Assembly: GCA_963773665.1 (NCBI GenBank)
Contig: CAVZBZ010000009.1
Span: forward strand, 218,960 to 282,959
DNA length: 64,000 nt
Source: DATJLY01 sp963773665
GTDB taxonomy: Bacteria > Pseudomonadota > Alphaproteobacteria > ATCC43930 > CGMCC-115725
Direction: 5' to 3'
Part shown: positions 60,945 through 64,000 of the stretch, piece after piece
Numbering within the stretch: position 1 is the first letter of the stretch
Layout of the letters: every line of letters begins with the position of its first letter
Notes under the pieces: generated by a model
What the model saw: only the letters and a program-made list of their open reading frames with translations
Database searches by the model: none
Told to the model about the DNA's origin: nothing
Position numbers and translations under genes: made by a program

Positions 60945-61719
60945 CGAGCGCATTTTTGCGATTCCGGCGGATCGGCTCATGGCGGATCGGCCAGCTTCCG
61001 GGGTTCCGCCGACCCCTACGGAGGCACCTTCGGCGCACGACGGGTGGAAGCAGTTGATACCCGTCCCGGATGGAGTCGCGCTCCCTACGATTACGAATAT
61101 TCCTAGCTATGGCGATACGAAAATCCCGCTAGCGGGAAATGAGGGCCAGGAAGATTTCCCTACGTATGTACGTAGGGGCGCTAGCGGGCCGCGCGACCCT
61201 GCCCACGTTAGCGCCAACGTCAACGTGTACATATACAGGGACTCTAGCGGACGCGTGCTTGGGTACGTCAGCCGATTTTCGTATGGAGATGGCCGCAAGG
61301 AATTTCGCCCCCATACTTACGGCGAGTGGCCCGATGGGCGCGGCGATTGGCGCCCCAGGGGGTTCCCGCTTCCGCGCCCCATCTATGGACTCGACCAACT
61401 CGCGTTGCGTCCTGACGCGCCAGTCTTGATCGTAGAGGGCGAAAAGGCGGCGGACGCCGCAAGCGGGCTTTTCCCTAGGTACGTAGCTATCACCTCGCCA
61501 CACGGCGCGCGTTCGGCCGATAAAGCGGATTGGTCCTGCCTAGCCGGGCGCGAAGTCGTTATCTGGCCCGACAACGATAACGACGGCCGCCAGTACGCGA
61601 CCGCCGTTGCCCATCTCGCCACGTCTGCGCGCGCAGCGCGCGTCAGCGTCGTTAAGGTGCCGCGAGAGTTTCCGCCGAAATGGGACTTGGCTGACACGTT
61701 GCCCGATGGCTGGCCTTAA
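60937..61719 (+). CDS. Toprim-domain primase protein (mobile-element type)
   Basis: The 260-residue protein ends in a Toprim domain: PVLIVEGEKAADAA (the catalytic glutamate), ITSPHGARSADKADW and VVIWPDNDNDGRQYA (the DxD metal motif), then KWDLADTLPDGWP. The N-terminal half is a low-complexity linker that contains odd palindromic DNA (61158-61177). This is the usual second primase part in alphaproteobacterial satellite elements. A GTG frame with an AAGGAG site follows directly. Confidence 0.8.
   Translation: MTSERIFAIPADRLMADRPASGVPPTPTEAPSAHDGWKQLIPVPDGVALPTITNIPSYGDTKIPLAGNEGQEDFPTYVRRGASGPRDPAHVSANVNVYIYRDSSGRVLGYVSRFSYGDGRKEFRPHTYGEWPDGRGDWRPRGFPLPRPIYGLDQLALRPDAPVLIVEGEKAADAASGLFPRYVAITSPHGARSADKADWSCLAGREVVIWPDNDNDGRQYATAVAHLATSARAARVSVVKVPREFPPKWDLADTLPDGWP
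61158..61177. repeat. Perfect 20-bp palindrome CCCTACGTA-TG-TACGTAGGG
   Basis: Nine-base arms with a two-base centre lie within the linker-coding part of the Toprim gene. Related TACGTAG strings occur nearby (for example 61478-61486). The palindrome encodes a PTYVRR stretch, so it may be a repeat inserted in frame. Confidence 0.8.
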
Positions 61720-61730
61720 GGAGAATTTGC

Positions 61731-63456
61731 GTGCTGATTGAGGACGCCGCGCGCGGTGCGCACCCCTTCCTTATCGTAACGGGATTGGAGCGGTGCACTG
61801 CCTTTTTGAACTCTCCTTAACGGGCGTCGAATACCGCGAGGAAACCGAGGAAGGCGAGCCACGATGGGTTCCCGTGTGCTCGCGGCTCGAAGTCATTGCT
61901 GCGACACGCGATGACAACGGCGAGGATTGGGGCCAACTGCTCCGCATTACCGACGAAGATGGGAACGTGCATGATTGGGCGATGCCCATGACCATGCTCG
62001 CGGGAGACGGCAATCCTATCGCGAGCGCTTACTGGATATGGGGCTCCGGATCGCCTCGGGAGCCAAGGCGAGAACGCGCCTGCACGATTACATTACGTCC
62101 TGCAAACCCGCGTTGCGCGCGCGGTGCGTCTCGCGCATCGGCTGGCATAACGGTACTTACGTTCTGCCGGATACGACAATCGGGAATTCCCGGGAGCCGG
62201 TTGTCCTTCAAATCGAAGGCAACGCGGAAACCACATTGCGGGTCTCTGGCGAGTTGGCGGATCGCAGCGCGACATTGGGCGCCTGTGCGTCGCAACTCGC
62301 GTCTCGTATTTGCGGTGTCCGTCGCCTTCGCCGCTCCGCTTCTCTACCCGCTCGACGGCGAAGGCGGGGGGTTTCACTTTCGAGGCGCATCGAGCGTAGG
62401 CAAGACGACCGCATTGCGGCTCGCGGCAGCGTTTGGGGCGGAAGGATTCAAGGCCATCCGGAACCTGGCGTGCCACGCAGCGGTATCGAGGCTGTCGCGG
62501 GAATGCATGCGATGGCCTCTTGTGCCTCGAATAATTCGCGAGGTTGACGGGCGGGAGGCGGGGAGATCGCCTACATGTCGCGACGGCGAGGGCAAGAGCC
62601 GCGCGCGCAAGGACGGCAGCGGCAGGCGTCCCGCAAGGTGGCGCGGATGTTTCTCTCCACCGGCGAGATTCGCTGGCCGACAAGATCGCGAAGCGGGCCG
62701 GCTGGCGCATGGGGGCAGGAAGCCGCTTCATCGAGTGTCCTGGCGACGCGGGTCGGGCTTGGGCCTGTTCGAGACGTTCCATGAATTGGAAGCGGCGACG
62801 CGCTTCCGAGGCGTCTGCGGCCCGCTATGCGCGGCTCTATGGAACCCCTGTCCGGGCTTCCTCGAGCGGCTCGTAGCGTCCAATAACGGTCTAATGGCCT
62901 CTCTAGGCATGAGGCGCGGCGCCGTCGAAACCGCCTGTCCCAAGGGTGCAGACGGACGAGTCCGACGCGTGGCGCAGCGCTTCGGGATGGTGGCAGTCGC
63001 CGGCTGGCTTGCGTCTCGGCTCGGCGTCGTGCCCTGGCCCGAGACGGAAGCCTTCGATGCCGCTAGGGCCTGTTTTGCGGCGTCGATGGATGGGCGCGGC
63101 GGATGCGCCGCGGCCGAAGAAATGACCGCGATTCGCCGCGTTCCGCGCTTCATCGAGGAGCAGGCGAGAGCCGGTTTACGCGATGGGACAGTGTGGACGC
63201 GGACCACGCGACCCAGCGAGGGCAAGGCTTCCGGCGGACGGACAAAGGGCGCAATCATTTTTTCATCTTCCCGGAAGTGTTCAAGGGCGAGATTGTGGCG
63301 GTCTCGACGTGCGCTACGTCGCGCGCGTGCTGCGCGACAATGACTTCCTCCTTTGCGACTCGGAGGGACGTTCAACCGGGCGCAGCGGCTTCCAGGGTTC
63401 GGCAAGTCCGCGCGGGTCTATGTATTCATGCAGACGCGCTAATGGCGCCTGGGTAG
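61731..63456 (+). pseudogene. DUF927 helicase/primase, broken by many frameshifts
   Basis: A GTG at 61731, with a good AAGGAG, opens a frame that ends at 61820. The DUF927 family sequence continues in other frames: WVPVCSRLEVIAATRDDNGE, RIGWHNGTYVLPDTTIGNS, the Walker A-like GASSVGKTTALRLAAA, IREVDGREAG, MFLSTGEIRW, VRRVAQRFGMVAVAG, FIFPEVFKGEIV and DVRYVARVLRDNDFLLCDS. At least eight changes of frame are needed. The protein would be about 560 residues in relatives and drives element replication. As given it cannot be made. Real decay or poor sequence near a contig end are both possible. Confidence 0.8.
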
Positions 63457-63459
63457 GCG

Positions 63460-63640
63460 TGTCCACGTGTGCCACGTGTGCCAGCCCAGGATTAAGGCGA
63501 GATTTCTTCGCACGCTCGATCCCGCTTTCACGCAGCGGGCGAGCCGAGACGTTGCGGCACGCGTGTACGCGTTATGTCGGCGAGGCGTGACAGTTCGAAG
63601 TCGCCAGAATCCTGGCTGGCACTCGTGGCACACGTGGCAC
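63460..63640. repeat. GCCACGTG-rich inverted repeat pair
   Basis: 63460-63484 (TGTCCACGTGTGCCACGTGTGCCAG) is cited by position; its reverse complement matches 63616-63640 at about 22 of 25 bases. Each arm itself is made of tandem CACGTG-TGC units. The 131-base interval between them holds no recognised gene. The arms lie between the DUF927 remnant and vsr. Confidence 0.7.
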
Positions 63641-63717
63641 GCGCGCCGCGAGCACAATTCACGAATCGCGCCATTCGTCTTTCCCGGAAAGGAAACTCTG
63701 CAAGGCTTACGAGAAGG

Positions 63718-64000
63718 TCAGCTTGTCGTCTGGCACTCCCAAATTACTGCGACTTGCCAGCCTTTTTCGCGAAGCGCCGTCATGTGCTTACTGTCACGAA
63801 CAACATTGCGGGTGAGCTTCGCGGCCCAGTACTCTTGCCGCGACTTCGGCACATGGGAACGTCGGCAGCCGGCGTGCCGATGCCAGAAACATCCATGCAC
63901 AAACACGACCCGCCGTAGCCTGGGAAAGACTAGGTCGGGTGCTCCGGGAAGATGGCGGCGGTGCAGGCGGAAGCGAAATCCTAGCCGGTGTGCGGCGCGC
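63718..64000 (-). CDS. vsr: Vsr-type very short patch repair endonuclease (3' part; runs off the window)
   Basis: The reverse strand from the window edge encodes LGFRFRLHRRHLPGAPDLVF, then VVFVHGCFWHRHAGC, SRQEYWAAKLTRNVVRDSKH and GWQVAVIWECQ, and stops at 63718. HGCFWHRH and the upstream PDLVF aspartate are the catalytic signature of Vsr, which nicks at T:G mismatches left by deamination of 5-methylcytosine. The 5' end is beyond base 64000, and no methyltransferase is visible, though vsr genes usually accompany a dcm-type enzyme. The C-terminus ends soon after WEC, slightly short for the family. Confidence 0.85.
   Translation of the reverse strand, partial: RAAHRLGFRFRLHRRHLPGAPDLVFPRLRRVVFVHGCFWHRHAGCRRSHVPKSRQEYWAAKLTRNVVRDSKHMTALREKGWQVAVIWECQTTS

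Larger units (their letters stand above)
59414..64000. mobile_element. Integrated element 3' of tRNA-Leu (left part; continues past the window)
   Basis: Everything after the tRNA differs from the core genome: lower GC, AT-rich spacers, an AlpA-like regulator, a primase split into two short genes, a DUF927 helicase/primase, and a Vsr endonuclease. These are typical cargo of integrative elements and satellite prophages in alphaproteobacteria. No integrase and no second copy of the tRNA end are in the window, so the far end and attachment sites cannot be placed. Two of its genes are frame-broken, which suggests a degenerate element. Confidence 0.7.

Noticed and set aside
63439..63657. A 72-codon minus-strand frame rich in Cys, His and Trp over the CACGTG repeats
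   Set aside because: Its CHVCHEC-like and WHTWHTW strings come from the tandem CACGTG units and it has no domain or ribosome site.
1..64000. CRISPR arrays, rRNA genes and complete insertion sequences
   Set aside because: No regularly spaced repeats, rRNA-like stretches or transposase genes were found; the repeats present are isolated palindromes.

Overview
The window is a high-GC (roughly two-thirds G+C by eye) chromosomal segment that reads as an alphaproteobacterium of the Rhizobiales/Rhodospirillales kind. Evidence for this: the Coq7-type ubiquinone hydroxylase, a probable hopanoid 2-methylase (HpnP-like) beside an HpnL-like membrane protein, a two-GAF/PAS adenylate cyclase, many ABC substrate-binding proteins and LLM flavin oxidoreductases, and dispersed palindromes of types common in such genomes. 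The genus cannot be fixed from sequence alone. Genes are dense; no gene-free stretch exceeds 300 bases.

Layout. 0-8.5 kb is largely cell-envelope: an RlpA-like protein, a surface-antigen-like lipoprotein, adenylate cyclase, the murein endopeptidase MepA, an L,D-transpeptidase, a sterol-desaturase-family membrane enzyme, the remains of a small lytic transglycosylase and a PAP2 phosphatase. 8.7-11.6 kb is a pyrK-pyrD-pyrC operon with an NAD-type (class 1B) dihydroorotate dehydrogenase. 11.6-14.3 kb holds an LLM oxidoreductase and a TcuA-like flavoprotein. 14.3-20.1 kb is a minus-strand run: glycosyltransferase, PIG-L deacetylase, then a four-gene quaternary-amine ABC transporter whose binding protein has a frame break in its signal peptide. 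20.1-23.6 kb holds a ferritin-like protein and the HpnL-like/HpnP-like pair. 23.7-33.5 kb is accessory catabolism: hydrolase, LLM oxidoreductase, two tandem orphan binding proteins, PilZ, rhomboid, a gentisate-dioxygenase-like/AtzG-like/amidase operon, and an odd protein with a strong AT-rich promoter. 33.6-36.4 kb is arginine/ornithine catabolism (Lrp-type regulator, RocD, DDAH-like hydrolase). 36.5-40.8 kb is a complete glycine-cleavage operon (gcvT-H-PA-PB), followed by a catalase with a perfect operator-like palindrome. 42.5-50.3 kb includes a CO/xanthine-dehydrogenase-type operon whose large subunit is broken by many frameshifts. 50.4-53.9 kb is an ABC operon that pairs a LivJ-type binding protein with TauBC-type membrane parts. 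54-59.2 kb holds an SMP-30 protein, MetF, a hydrolase, Coq7, DsbB, DedA and a frameshifted MaoC gene.

At 59,331 a tRNA-Leu(CAA) marks the left edge of an integrated element that runs to the end of the window. The element has lower GC and carries an AlpA-like regulator with two dyad sites upstream, a split primase (zinc-finger-less N-terminal part plus Toprim protein), a frame-shattered DUF927 helicase/primase gene, inverted repeats, and the 3' part of a Vsr mismatch endonuclease cut by the window edge.

Two themes run across the window. At least five families of dispersed palindromic repeats sit between or inside operons. Gene lesions are clustered in a few loci (lytic transglycosylase, binding protein at 17.9 kb, XDH large subunit, MaoC, two element genes) while neighbours are intact. 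Whether these lesions are biological decay or assembly error must be settled from reads.
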